Shown: piece by piece, positions 15,581-22,686 of the stretch
Numbering within the stretch: position 1 is the first letter of the stretch
How the letters are laid out: each line of letters begins with the position of its first letter
NCBI GenBank assembly: GCA_964463915.1
Contig: CAYXEH010000021.1
Coordinates: forward strand, 1 to 41,422
Length of the DNA: 41,422 nucleotides
Origin: PUPG01 sp964463915
Lineage (GTDB): Bacteria; Bacteroidota; Bacteroidia; Bacteroidales; UBA7960
Direction of reading: 5' to 3'
Program-made: the position numbers and the translations under genes
Notes under the pieces: generated by a model
Told to the model about the DNA's origin: nothing
Databases searched by the model: none
The model's input: only the letters and a program-made list of their open reading frames with translations

Positions 15581-16018
15581 TTAATCATCTTCCCGGTCTT
15601 CACAATCTTCTACAATCTCGGTATGGACATACGGAATGTCCCAGGAAAACCATTCCTGCTCCACCGTCGACATGGTAATTCCCTCCGCCACAAAACGAAG
15701 TCCGGCACGACCACCCCTGATGGTTGCCCCGGGGGCCAGGCATGCAGTAAACTCCGGCGTTTCGTACAAAATGACCCCATCACGGTAGTACGCAGGAGAA
15801 AAAGAGAAGACCATATAGTCGTCAGACAGATTGGTGAGACGCATGTTGAGGACCGCATTCGGGTCGCTGCTGAAAAAACGCTCCCGCTGCCAGCGGTATT
15901 CCACCTTGACTTCTTCAATGGTGTCATGCACCTGGTACTCAACCTGTGCAGAAGCGGGTTTTATTGCCATAATGAGGAAAAAACCTGCTGCCAGAAAATG
16001 AAACAATACAGCACGCAT
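15581..16018 (-). CDS. Small secreted protein of unknown function
   Basis: 145 residues with a clear signal peptide (hydrophobic stretch ending ASAQ near residue 25). The mature part is rich in predicted beta-strands and contains two cysteines, near CLAPG and in the acidic tail EDCEDRED. The pattern LNMRLTNLSDDYMVFSFSPAYY suggests an immunoglobulin-like or similar beta-sandwich, but I recognise no family. It begins 18 nt after the ECF sigma gene, so the two are probably co-transcribed. It lacks a membrane helix after the signal peptide, so it does not look like an anti-sigma factor. Confidence 0.65.
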   Translation of the reverse strand: MRAVLFHFLAAGFFLIMAIKPASAQVEYQVHDTIEEVKVEYRWQRERFFSSDPNAVLNMRLTNLSDDYMVFSFSPAYYRDGVILYETPEFTACLAPGATIRGGRAGLRFVAEGITMSTVEQEWFSWDIPYVHTEIVEDCEDREDD

Positions 16019-16036
16019 GGGTAAAGGGTTTTGGAA

Positions 16037-16645
16037 TTAATACAATTTTTCTTTCATATTTTTCAATGAACGGTAAAGAAACTCCCTGGCCCTGAAAAGC
16101 TGTGCCTTCACAGTCCCCAGCGGCAAATCGAGTTCATCAGCGATCTCTTCATAAGAACGCTCATCAAAATAACGCATCACAATCAGATTCCGGTACCTGG
16201 GTTTCAGGGTTTCAACCACCTCCCTGATCAACTCCACTTTCTGGCTTTTAATGAAACGCTCTTCCGGGTTGATCATGTCCACCACAAAGTTGAATTTATC
16301 ACCAGAGTCATCCAGTTCCTCATTGGCTTCCAGGTTCAGCACATTTTTTTTCTTTTTCCTGATAAAGTCTACACAATTATTGGATGCAATTTTAAACAGC
16401 CATGTGCTGAAGGCGTATTGCTCATTATATTGTTTGATGTTTACAAATGCTTTACCAAAAGTTTCAATGGTAAGGTCTTCCGCATCATGGGCATTCCCGG
16501 TCATTTTCAGCAACATATAGAAAATCGTATCCCGGTAAATCCGCATGAGTTCGGCAAAAGACTGCTGACAGCCATGCTGAGCTGCATTACGGACAAGCTT
16601 TAAATCACGCCTGGCTTTATCGGTATGTTGCTTTTCTACTTCCAT
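16037..16645 (-). CDS. ECF-type RNA polymerase sigma factor
   Basis: 202-residue sigma-70 family protein. Region 2 contains DTIFYMLLKMTGNAHDAEDLTIETFGKAF and FSTWLFKIASNNCVDFIRKKK; region 4 is the helix-turn-helix RYRNLIVMRYFDERSYEEIADELDLPLGTVKAQLFRARE. An acidic linker separates the regions. The start codon lies inside the last codons of the preceding glycosyltransferase gene (10-nt overlap), which suggests translational coupling. No anti-sigma gene is adjacent, so its activity may be controlled by expression level or by an unlinked partner. Target promoters are unknown. Confidence 0.92.
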   Translation of the reverse strand: MEVEKQHTDKARRDLKLVRNAAQHGCQQSFAELMRIYRDTIFYMLLKMTGNAHDAEDLTIETFGKAFVNIKQYNEQYAFSTWLFKIASNNCVDFIRKKKKNVLNLEANEELDDSGDKFNFVVDMINPEERFIKSQKVELIREVVETLKPRYRNLIVMRYFDERSYEEIADELDLPLGTVKAQLFRAREFLYRSLKNMKEKLY

Positions 16646-17796
16646 TTATTTTTTTTCATCCAGACCGGAGACAGGGATAAGAGCAATGAACACCCCATCA
16701 GCATCAATTCCCCCGGTAGCGAAAATAAACAAATTTTATCTTCCCCGAGTGTTTTTGCCCCGGCCCGTATGATTACCAGGTAGCTTATCGTTCGCAGGAG
16801 AAAAACCCCCAGGGTAAGAAATCCTGCGGTGGAGATGCCCGATGCAAACAGGCTGCCGGCAAACAGGGGATAAAATAACAGCCGCGCCCACTCATACAGC
16901 TTTAACCTGCGCCTGTCTGGTTTTTTGTAATATCTGCGGCTGCCCAATTGTTGCTTTTTGTTGCGGAGCCAGCCGGCAAAAGTTGTATCTGGCACTGAAA
17001 TTGTGCGGGCTGCCGGATCCGGCTCAACCACCGTATTGTCTTTCCGGGCGGCATAATTGACAAAAAGGTCATCCTCCCCCACTGCGACTTTATAATGGGA
17101 AGTGAACCCCTTAAGCCGGTAAAACAACGAACGGGTATACGCGAGATTCCGGCCTGATCCCATGAAGGGGCGCCCTGCTGCAGCCATTCCCATGTAGTTG
17201 AGTGCCGTGGCAAAGGCGTCAAACCGGATCAGCCTGTTCAGCAATCCCGGTTTTTTCTCAAAAGCCCCGTAACCAAGTGCAATCTCCTTATGATGCTCAA
17301 GTCGGGCAGTCATCCGGCCAATCCATGTCTTATCTGCCGGATAACAGGCAGCTTCCGTGAAAAGCAGCAGTTCATTTTTTGCCGAACGTATACCCACCGA
17401 CAGGGGAAGTTTTTTCCCCTGCATAAAACTAACACTGCTGTTCAGATTAATTACTTTCAGGCAGGCATGATCTCTCTGCATTTCGTGCAATAATTGATCT
17501 GTCCCATCATTGGAAGCATCATTCACTACCACTACTTCAAAATCGGGGTGATCTTGTTCGAGCAACAAAGGTAAATGAAGCCTGAGATGGTGATAATCAT
17601 TGCGGGCAGTGAGCACCACAGACACAGGAGTTACAGCATCGCTTTCATGATGGCTTTCCGGATCAGCGAAAGCAATACGCCGAAAATAGTACCAGTGCCA
17701 CCAAAGGTGGATCACCGTCACCAGTGCAAATATTGAAAACACCAGCCACTCCCAGGGCAACTGGACTCCTTGAATTGTTCCCGCCATTGAATCCAT
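16636..17796 (-). CDS. Membrane-anchored family 2 glycosyltransferase with altered DxD
   Basis: 386 residues: an N-terminal membrane helix near residues 14-32, a GT2 catalytic domain, and two or three C-terminal membrane helices from about residue 310. PVSVVLTARNDYHHL and VVVVNDASNDGT mark the nucleotide-binding half; GEDDLFVNYAA and KKQQLGSRRYYK correspond to the acceptor-side acidic motif and the Q-x-x-R-[RW]-like motif of processive enzymes. Where the metal-binding DxD is expected, the protein reads LLLFTEAACYPAD, so both aspartates are changed. It probably acts on a cell-surface glycan from the cytoplasmic side if active. First gene of the run with the sigma factor; divergent from tgt. 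Confidence 0.85.
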   Translation of the reverse strand: MDSMAGTIQGVQLPWEWLVFSIFALVTVIHLWWHWYYFRRIAFADPESHHESDAVTPVSVVLTARNDYHHLRLHLPLLLEQDHPDFEVVVVNDASNDGTDQLLHEMQRDHACLKVINLNSSVSFMQGKKLPLSVGIRSAKNELLLFTEAACYPADKTWIGRMTARLEHHKEIALGYGAFEKKPGLLNRLIRFDAFATALNYMGMAAAGRPFMGSGRNLAYTRSLFYRLKGFTSHYKVAVGEDDLFVNYAARKDNTVVEPDPAARTISVPDTTFAGWLRNKKQQLGSRRYYKKPDRRRLKLYEWARLLFYPLFAGSLFASGISTAGFLTLGVFLLRTISYLVIIRAGAKTLGEDKICLFSLPGELMLMGCSLLLSLSPVWMKKNKWK

Positions 17797-17822
17797 CGTG
17801 TATTTGGAGATTTACAGGGGCA

Positions 17823-17830
17823 CAAAATTA
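17823..17830 (-). promoter_or_regulatory. -7 promoter element of the GT2/sigma-factor run
   Basis: The minus strand reads TAATTTTG, 26 nt before the glycosyltransferase ATG. It lies only 23 nt from the oppositely oriented tgt -7 element, so the two promoters share one compact region. Confidence 0.5.
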
Positions 17831-17853
17831 CCACAATCTAAGGGAATAGTTTC

Positions 17854-17861
17854 TATCTTTG
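17854..17861 (+). promoter_or_regulatory. -7 promoter element of tgt
   Basis: TATCTTTG matches TAnnTTTG and lies 19 nt before the ATG, implying a short leader. No good -33 element is visible at standard spacing. Confidence 0.55.
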
Positions 17862-17880
17862 ACAAAAAACAACACCCTCC

Positions 17881-19011
17881 ATGAAGTTTGGCATTACGGC
17901 ACGTGACGATGGCAGCAAGGCAAGAGCAGGGGTTCTTTCCACGGATCACGGCGATATAGAGACCCCGGCATTCATGCCTGTCGGAACAGCTGCCACGGTC
18001 AAGGCAATTCATCATAAAGACCTGGATAATGAAGTCCGCCCGGATATCATCCTGGGGAACACCTATCATCTATTCCTCCGGCCCGGTCTGGAGGTGCTGC
18101 ATGAAGCAGGCGGCATACACCGTTTTATGTCCTGGAATAAACCTGTTCTCACCGACAGCGGGGGTTACCAGGTATATTCCCTTACAGACCGCAGAAAGAT
18201 CAATCATGAAGGGGTGCGGTTTCAGTCTCACATTGATGGCTCCACGCATACTTTCACCCCGGAAAAAGTGATGGATATTCAGCGTATGATCGGGGCAGAT
18301 ATTATTATGGCATTTGATGAGTGTACACCCTATCCCTGCGACTACAACTATGCCAGAAAATCCATGCACCTGACCCATGACTGGCTGATACGATGCTGCA
18401 CCCACTTTGACAATTCACAACCGGTGTATGATTATTCACAAAGTCTTTTCCCCATTGTACAGGGAAGTACGTATAAAGACCTGCGCAGGGATTCAGCCTC
18501 TTTCGTAAGAGACTGCAACAGGGAGGGCAATGCCATCGGCGGGCTTTCTGTGGGAGAACCCGCGGAAATGATGTATGAAATGACTGAGCTGGTTTGTGAC
18601 ATATTGCCCGCGGATAAGCCCCGTTACCTGATGGGAGTGGGCACTCCGCAGAACATCATCGAATGTATCGCATTGGGGGTAGACATGTTCGACTGTGTGA
18701 TGCCCACACGCAATGCAAGGAATGGCATGCTCTTCACCCGCGAGGGGATCATCAACATCCGGAACAGGAAATGGCAACACGATTTTTCTCCCATTGATCC
18801 ACAAGGAGATGCATTCGTAGACAGCAGGTATTCCAAAGCCTATTTGCGGCACCTGTTCGTGGCCGGAGAAATGCTCGGCCCAATGATCGCCACGCTGCAC
18901 AACCTGCGGTTTTTCATCCGGCTCACCCGGGAAGCCAGGGAACAGATCATCAACAACACCTTCGATAGCTGGAGGCAGTCCATTACCCGACATTTGGCAC
19001 AGAGGTTGTAA
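17881..19011 (+). CDS. tgt: tRNA-guanine transglycosylase lacking the zinc cysteines
   Basis: 376-residue TIM-barrel enzyme that exchanges guanine-34 of GUN-anticodon tRNAs for a queuosine precursor. Catalytic features are intact: TDSGGYQVYSL (D92), GGLSVGE, MGVGTP and MFDCVMPTRNARNG with nucleophile D271. The structural zinc site is not: the positions equivalent to the Cys-x-Cys-x2-Cys ligands are G309, A311 and D314 in DPQGDAFVDSRYSKAYLRHL, while the partner histidine H340 in LHNLRFF remains at the normal spacing. The barrel therefore probably lacks zinc. Length is otherwise normal and the reading frame is intact. Followed by an LptF/LptG permease with its own promoter. Confidence 0.93.
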   Translation: MKFGITARDDGSKARAGVLSTDHGDIETPAFMPVGTAATVKAIHHKDLDNEVRPDIILGNTYHLFLRPGLEVLHEAGGIHRFMSWNKPVLTDSGGYQVYSLTDRRKINHEGVRFQSHIDGSTHTFTPEKVMDIQRMIGADIIMAFDECTPYPCDYNYARKSMHLTHDWLIRCCTHFDNSQPVYDYSQSLFPIVQGSTYKDLRRDSASFVRDCNREGNAIGGLSVGEPAEMMYEMTELVCDILPADKPRYLMGVGTPQNIIECIALGVDMFDCVMPTRNARNGMLFTREGIINIRNRKWQHDFSPIDPQGDAFVDSRYSKAYLRHLFVAGEMLGPMIATLHNLRFFIRLTREAREQIINNTFDSWRQSITRHLAQRL

Positions 19012-19027
19012 AATAAGGGTATATTTG
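18993..19027 (+). promoter_or_regulatory. Promoter of the LptF/LptG permease gene
   Basis: TTTG at 18993-18996 and TATATTTG at 19020-19027 are separated by 23 nt, slightly long for the Bacteroidota pattern. The -7 element covers an in-frame upstream start at 19025, so the ATG at 19085 is the supported start. The promoter overlaps the tgt 3' end. Confidence 0.5.
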
Positions 19028-19084
19028 CCCCGTTTTTACACTAAACAAACTGAATTAAACAACGGCAACAGGGGCCAGACAGGC

Positions 19085-20164
19085 ATGCTGAAAAAACTGG
19101 ACATCTATATCATCAAAAAGTTCCTGGGAACCTTTGTCTATGCTATCACCCTGATCATTCTCATTGTGGTCATATTTGACCTGTCAGAGAAGATTGACAA
19201 ATTCATTGACAACCAGGCCCCTTTTTATGACATCATTTTTGTTTATTACCTGAATTTCATCCCTTATTTCATTAACCTGTTCAGCCCCCTGTTCACCTTC
19301 ATCGCCGTGGTATTTTTTACGTCCAGGATGGCTTTCAATACGGAGATCATTGCCATTCTGAGCTCGGGGGTCAGTTTCCGGCGTATGCTGGTTCCTTATA
19401 TGATATCAGCCATGTTACTGGCACTGATCTCAGTGTATCTCTCCAACGTAATGATTCCGGAAGCGAATAAGAAAAGACTGGAATTTGAATATGTATATGT
19501 ACGGTCGCCCGACCTGTCGGCAGGCCGTCACATCCACATGCAAATCCGTCCGGGCATATTTATTTACCTCGAATCTTTCAATGAAAGGACACAAACGGGC
19601 TATCATTTCTCGCTGGAGAGAATTGAGGGGGGAGAGCTTCAGTATAAGCTTTTTTCAGACCTGGCCCGGTATGATGAGGAAAAAGACCAGTGGCGCATTG
19701 AAAATTACAACATACGGGAAATACATGGCCTGGAAGAGGAGCTCAGTTTCGGAAAGACCCTTGACACCGTGCTACCCTTTACACCCCGCGACTTCGTACA
19801 AAACATTAAAGATATGGAGACCATGAACTTCGGGGAGTTGAATGAGTTTATCGCCAACGAAAAACTGAAAGGATCTGAGGCCGTCAGCTTCTACGAAGTA
19901 GAGCGTCACCGCCGGATGGCCTTCCCGTTCTCCACACTCGTGCTGACGCTGATCGGGGTGGCACTTTCCAGCCAAAAAGTCAGGGGCGGGATCGGCCTCC
20001 ATCTGGGTGCAGGAATAGCCCTGAGCTTTACGTTCATCCTGTTTATGCAGGTAACCACTACGTTTGCGACCAAAGGGAGTCTTCATCCCATGGTGGCTGT
20101 CTGGATCCCTAACATCCTGTTTGGAATACTCGGAATATACCTGATTAAGAAAGCCCCTAAGTAA
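19085..20164 (+). CDS. LptF/LptG (YjgP/YjgQ) lipopolysaccharide export permease
   Basis: 359-residue inner-membrane protein with the family layout: three N-terminal membrane helices (first at KKFLGTFVYAITLIILIVVIF), a periplasmic beta-jellyroll domain of about 150 residues (HIHMQIRPGIFIYLESF onward), and three C-terminal helices beginning RRMAFPFSTLVLTLIGVALSS. It would form the transmembrane part of the Lpt transporter that moves lipopolysaccharide to the outer membrane. Whether it is the LptF or LptG partner cannot be settled from this window. Convergent with the DUF6132 gene, with a 12-nt gap. Confidence 0.9.
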   Translation: MLKKLDIYIIKKFLGTFVYAITLIILIVVIFDLSEKIDKFIDNQAPFYDIIFVYYLNFIPYFINLFSPLFTFIAVVFFTSRMAFNTEIIAILSSGVSFRRMLVPYMISAMLLALISVYLSNVMIPEANKKRLEFEYVYVRSPDLSAGRHIHMQIRPGIFIYLESFNERTQTGYHFSLERIEGGELQYKLFSDLARYDEEKDQWRIENYNIREIHGLEEELSFGKTLDTVLPFTPRDFVQNIKDMETMNFGELNEFIANEKLKGSEAVSFYEVERHRRMAFPFSTLVLTLIGVALSSQKVRGGIGLHLGAGIALSFTFILFMQVTTTFATKGSLHPMVAVWIPNILFGILGIYLIKKAPK

Positions 20165-20176
20165 GGCAGATGCCCT

Positions 20177-20464
20177 TTATTTCTTCTCTTTTATGAAAAA
20201 ATCCGGCAGGAGGTACCCAAGCAGTCCTCCCCAGGCAATACTCATATAAGGATTGGAGGTGATGGCGCAGGAACCGGTATTGCAACCGATCAGGGCATAA
20301 TACAAATACCCCCCGCCTGCCCCGACAAAGGTAAATATTCCCACAAAGAGGAGATATTTAGCCCTGGACAAATTCCGGGGCAGGAAATACTTTTTTTCCT
20401 GCCCCGGATTGGATTGTTTCACGGAATGTTCATTTTCCATAGAAATCATATTTCCTTTTGTCAT
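20177..20464 (-). CDS. DUF6132-type small membrane protein
   Basis: 95 residues with two hydrophobic segments, one at YLLFVGIFTFVGAGGGYLYYA and one at SIAWGGLLGYLLPDFF. Between them lies the conserved-looking loop GCNTGSCAITSNPY with two cysteines, as I recall for DUF6132. The cysteine pair in a short membrane protein suggests metal or redox chemistry, which fits its position directly after a thioredoxin gene. Its ATG overlaps the thioredoxin stop by 4 nt (ATGA), so translation is probably coupled. An internal Met gives a start 15 nt later, but coupling favours the first ATG. Confidence 0.8.
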   Translation of the reverse strand: MTKGNMISMENEHSVKQSNPGQEKKYFLPRNLSRAKYLLFVGIFTFVGAGGGYLYYALIGCNTGSCAITSNPYMSIAWGGLLGYLLPDFFIKEKK

Positions 20465-20817
20465 GCCTCCACAGCAAGCACATCTTTGATGGCTTTCTCC
20501 AGGGTCTCTTTGGGAAGTGCCCCTGTAGCCATCTGAGGCTGACCTTCTTTTGGAACGAATAAAATAGAGGGAATACTGCGGATACCGAACATACCGGCCA
20601 GTTCCTGCTCTTTTTCTGTGTCAATCTTGTAGATATCCACCTTACCTTCATACTCTTTTGAAAGCTCCTCCATAACGGGGGTCAACGTCCGGCAGGGAGC
20701 ACACCAGTCGGCATAGAAATCAATGATGCAAGGCTTTTCTCCCGCAAATTCCCATTCTTTCTTGTTCTCGAAATCGAATACTTTTTCTTTAAAAACTTCC
20801 TTGGTTAAATTTTCCAT
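20461..20817 (-). CDS. Cytoplasmic thioredoxin
   Basis: 118-residue thioredoxin-fold protein with redox motif WCAPC (C39, C42), cis-proline segment SIPSILF and an N-terminal extension of about 15 residues before the fold. No signal peptide is present, so it acts in the cytoplasm. The active site carries Ala in place of the usual Gly of CGPC, which may shift its redox potential. It lies between a membrane-anchored thioredoxin gene 39 nt upstream and the overlapping DUF6132 gene, forming a redox unit. Confidence 0.93.
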   Translation of the reverse strand: MENLTKEVFKEKVFDFENKKEWEFAGEKPCIIDFYADWCAPCRTLTPVMEELSKEYEGKVDIYKIDTEKEQELAGMFGIRSIPSILFVPKEGQPQMATGALPKETLEKAIKDVLAVEA

Positions 20818-20856
20818 ATTAAATGTAGTGATACTTTATGATGATTACCTGATTAA

Positions 20857-21321
20857 TTACACTTTTCCAAGATGCTTTTCAATGGCTGCCTGCAATGTCT
20901 CTTTTTGCTGAACCCCTACAAAGCGTTCCACTTCTTCTCCGTTCTTAAAAAGGAGCAGGGTTGGAATACTGCTGATCCCATAACGGGAGGCAATACTGCC
21001 ATGATCATCCACATCCAGTTTTGAGATGGTGGCCCTGTTACTGATTTCAGCGGCCAGGTCGTCAATGATCGGCCCCTGCGTGCGGCAGGGTGCACACCAG
21101 GTGGCCCAGAAATCAACCAGAACCACTCCCTCAGCTATGGCTTCATCAAATCCTTCCGCGTCAAGATTCAACACATGACCAGAAGCGTCGGCAGAAGTTT
21201 CCTTAGCTTCTTTTTCTTTCTCATTGGCTGTTCCGTTACCCGTTAAAGAATAACCCAGAAACACCAACAAAACAACGCTCAGCGCTATTCCGAAAGACAA
21301 AAATTTCGTTTTATTTGCCAT
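20857..21321 (-). CDS. Membrane-anchored periplasmic thioredoxin
   Basis: 154 residues: one N-terminal hydrophobic segment (LSFGIALSVVLLVFLGYSL) acting as signal anchor, a charged Lys/Glu-rich linker to about residue 48, then a thioredoxin domain with WATWCAPC (C76, C79) and SIPTLLLF. The domain would face the periplasm and donate reducing equivalents or isomerise disulfides there. First gene of the thioredoxin/thioredoxin/DUF6132 unit. Its 5' leader holds three abutting inverted repeats. Confidence 0.92.
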   Translation of the reverse strand: MANKTKFLSFGIALSVVLLVFLGYSLTGNGTANEKEKEAKETSADASGHVLNLDAEGFDEAIAEGVVLVDFWATWCAPCRTQGPIIDDLAAEISNRATISKLDVDDHGSIASRYGISSIPTLLLFKNGEEVERFVGVQQKETLQAAIEKHLGKV

Positions 21322-21336
21322 AGCAATTTGTCTTTT

Positions 21337-21385
21337 GCTTGATTATCAAGCGATTATAAAAATAATCTTCTTACATTTTAAGAAG
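21337..21385. promoter_or_regulatory. Three abutting palindromes in the thioredoxin-operon leader
   Basis: Three perfect dyads lie end to end: GCTTGATTATCAAGC at 21337-21351 (7-bp arms, 1-nt centre), GATTATAAAAATAATC at 21352-21367 (6-bp arms, 4-nt centre) and CTTCTTACATTTTAAGAAG at 21367-21385 (7-bp arms, 5-nt centre). They fill the space between the predicted promoter and the thioredoxin ATG at 21321. They could be operators for dimeric regulators, or hairpins in the 5' untranslated RNA. Confidence 0.6.
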
Positions 21386-21387
21386 TA

Positions 21388-21419
21388 TAAAGGTATCAAT
21401 ATATTTTGTTGGATACAAA
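21388..21419 (-). promoter_or_regulatory. Promoter of the thioredoxin operon
   Basis: Reading the minus strand, TTTG (21416-21419) is followed by a 20-nt spacer and TACCTTTA (21388-21395), one mismatch from TAnnTTTG. The predicted start site would fall inside the third palindrome. Confidence 0.5.
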
Positions 21420-21431
21420 CTTTGATGTGTT

Positions 21432-21464
21432 AAAAAATCTAAAGGCCGGGGAACCGGCCTTTAG
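21432..21464 (-). terminator. Intrinsic terminator of the DHOD-like gene
   Basis: A perfect 11-bp stem (21439-21449 with 21454-21464) has a 4-nt loop and is followed on the minus strand by a T run. It lies 35 nt after the DHOD-like stop and separates that gene from the thioredoxin operon. Confidence 0.85.
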
Positions 21465-21498
21465 CAAAATTTTCAGGGCACCTGCACCCGATTCCCCT

Positions 21499-22485
21499 TC
21501 ATTCGATCCCGGCAAAATGTTTCATGAACTGCACCCGGAGGAATGCGGCAGGGTGATCGGTCAACTTCTGGCTCATGAGCCCCTGGAAGTCAGAGATTTT
21601 TTTATAGTTGTGTTGCTCCATCCATTCATTCATTTCATCCCGGATCACATCCAGCTGACCCAGCCCGTTCTTATAAAGGGTAGAGCATACCTGGACAGCA
21701 CGGGCTCCAACAAGCAGCTGTTTAATCACCCCTTTCCCATCGTGCACCCCGGTGGAAGCACAAAGGTCTGCTTTGATCTGTCCTGAAAGAATACCGATCC
21801 AGCGAAGGGAGTGCGTAATTTCTTCCGGGCTGCTGTAAAGATTGCCTGGGATAATCTTAAATGATGCGGTGTCCACATCCGGATTAAAGAAGCGATTAAA
21901 CAGTACCACGCCCTGGACCCCCGTCCAGCTAAGTTTCTTAACCATACTTGCAAGACCGGAGAAATAATTTGAGATTTTCAGTGAAACAGGAATATTGACT
22001 TCTTTCCTGACATTCTCCGCGATATCCACATACAATTGCTCGTAATCCCTTCCTTCCCGTTGAATGTCTGCGGGCAACACAAATACATTCAGCTCAAGGG
22101 CATCGGCCCCGGCCTTTTGGATATTCTTTGCAAAGGCGGGCCACTCATTTGCAGTGGTGCAATTGATGCTGGCGATAACAGGAATTGAAAGTGTATTCCT
22201 GGCTTCCTGAATAAGGTTCAGGTATTCGTCCAGGGTATGCTCACGTGCATAATTCCGGATATAGTCTTCTGCTTCGGTATAAGCATTATGCGCATCATCA
22301 TAAGAAAAAACCTTCCGGATTTCAAATTTAATCTGCTCCTCAAAAAGAGATTTCAAAACAACAGCTCCTGCCCCCTTTTCTTCCATTTCTTTCAGGTTGC
22401 TGATGTTTTTCGTCAAACCGGAACTGCCAACAATCAGCGGGCTCTTAAGTTGAAGGCCCATGTAAGTGGTCGATAAGTCAATCAT
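21499..22485 (-). CDS. Dihydroorotate dehydrogenase-like flavoprotein
   Basis: 328-residue FMN-type TIM barrel resembling class 1 dihydroorotate dehydrogenase. Supporting features are MGLQLKSPLIVGSSGLTKN at the start, IPVIASINCTTANEW, VNIPVSLKIS, and a C-terminal STGVHDG-KQLLVGARAVQVCS phosphate-binding region. The segment equivalent to the catalytic NxSCPN loop reads NVFVLPAD (from residue 133), so the class 1 catalytic cysteine is missing. It may act on a different substrate or use another base. Despite the separate pyrC in the window, a pyrimidine role is not demonstrated. Single gene with its own promoter and terminator. Confidence 0.8.
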   Translation of the reverse strand: MIDLSTTYMGLQLKSPLIVGSSGLTKNISNLKEMEEKGAGAVVLKSLFEEQIKFEIRKVFSYDDAHNAYTEAEDYIRNYAREHTLDEYLNLIQEARNTLSIPVIASINCTTANEWPAFAKNIQKAGADALELNVFVLPADIQREGRDYEQLYVDIAENVRKEVNIPVSLKISNYFSGLASMVKKLSWTGVQGVVLFNRFFNPDVDTASFKIIPGNLYSSPEEITHSLRWIGILSGQIKADLCASTGVHDGKGVIKQLLVGARAVQVCSTLYKNGLGQLDVIRDEMNEWMEQHNYKKISDFQGLMSQKLTDHPAAFLRVQFMKHFAGIE

Positions 22486-22536
22486 GCGTGGTATGGTTTT
22501 TTGATGGATACTTTCTTTTGGTGTCGCTTATGGAAG

Positions 22537-22567
22537 CAAACCTACATGAATTTTATCAAATTCACAA
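22537..22567 (-). promoter_or_regulatory. Promoter of the DHOD-like gene
   Basis: On the minus strand TTG (22565-22567), a 20-nt spacer and TAGGTTTG (22537-22544) match the Bacteroidota -33/-7 pattern. The element lies 52 nt before the ATG. Confidence 0.65.
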
Positions 22568-22627
22568 TAAAAAAATACATATCGGGCGCGGGCAAATGGG
22601 GCAACTGGCAGATGTTTGATAAAGCCG

Positions 22628-22635
22628 TATCTTTG
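22628..22635 (+). promoter_or_regulatory. -7 promoter element of the nucleoside kinase gene
   Basis: TATCTTTG is a full match to TAnnTTTG and sits inside the open frame upstream of the kinase domain. Transcription from here would begin near 22642, making the ATG at 22687 the first in-frame start. Confidence 0.5.
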
Positions 22636-22686
22636 TATGTTCAGGCAACTGTTCTCAATTATTCCGCAACGACTGATCCCTTATAT

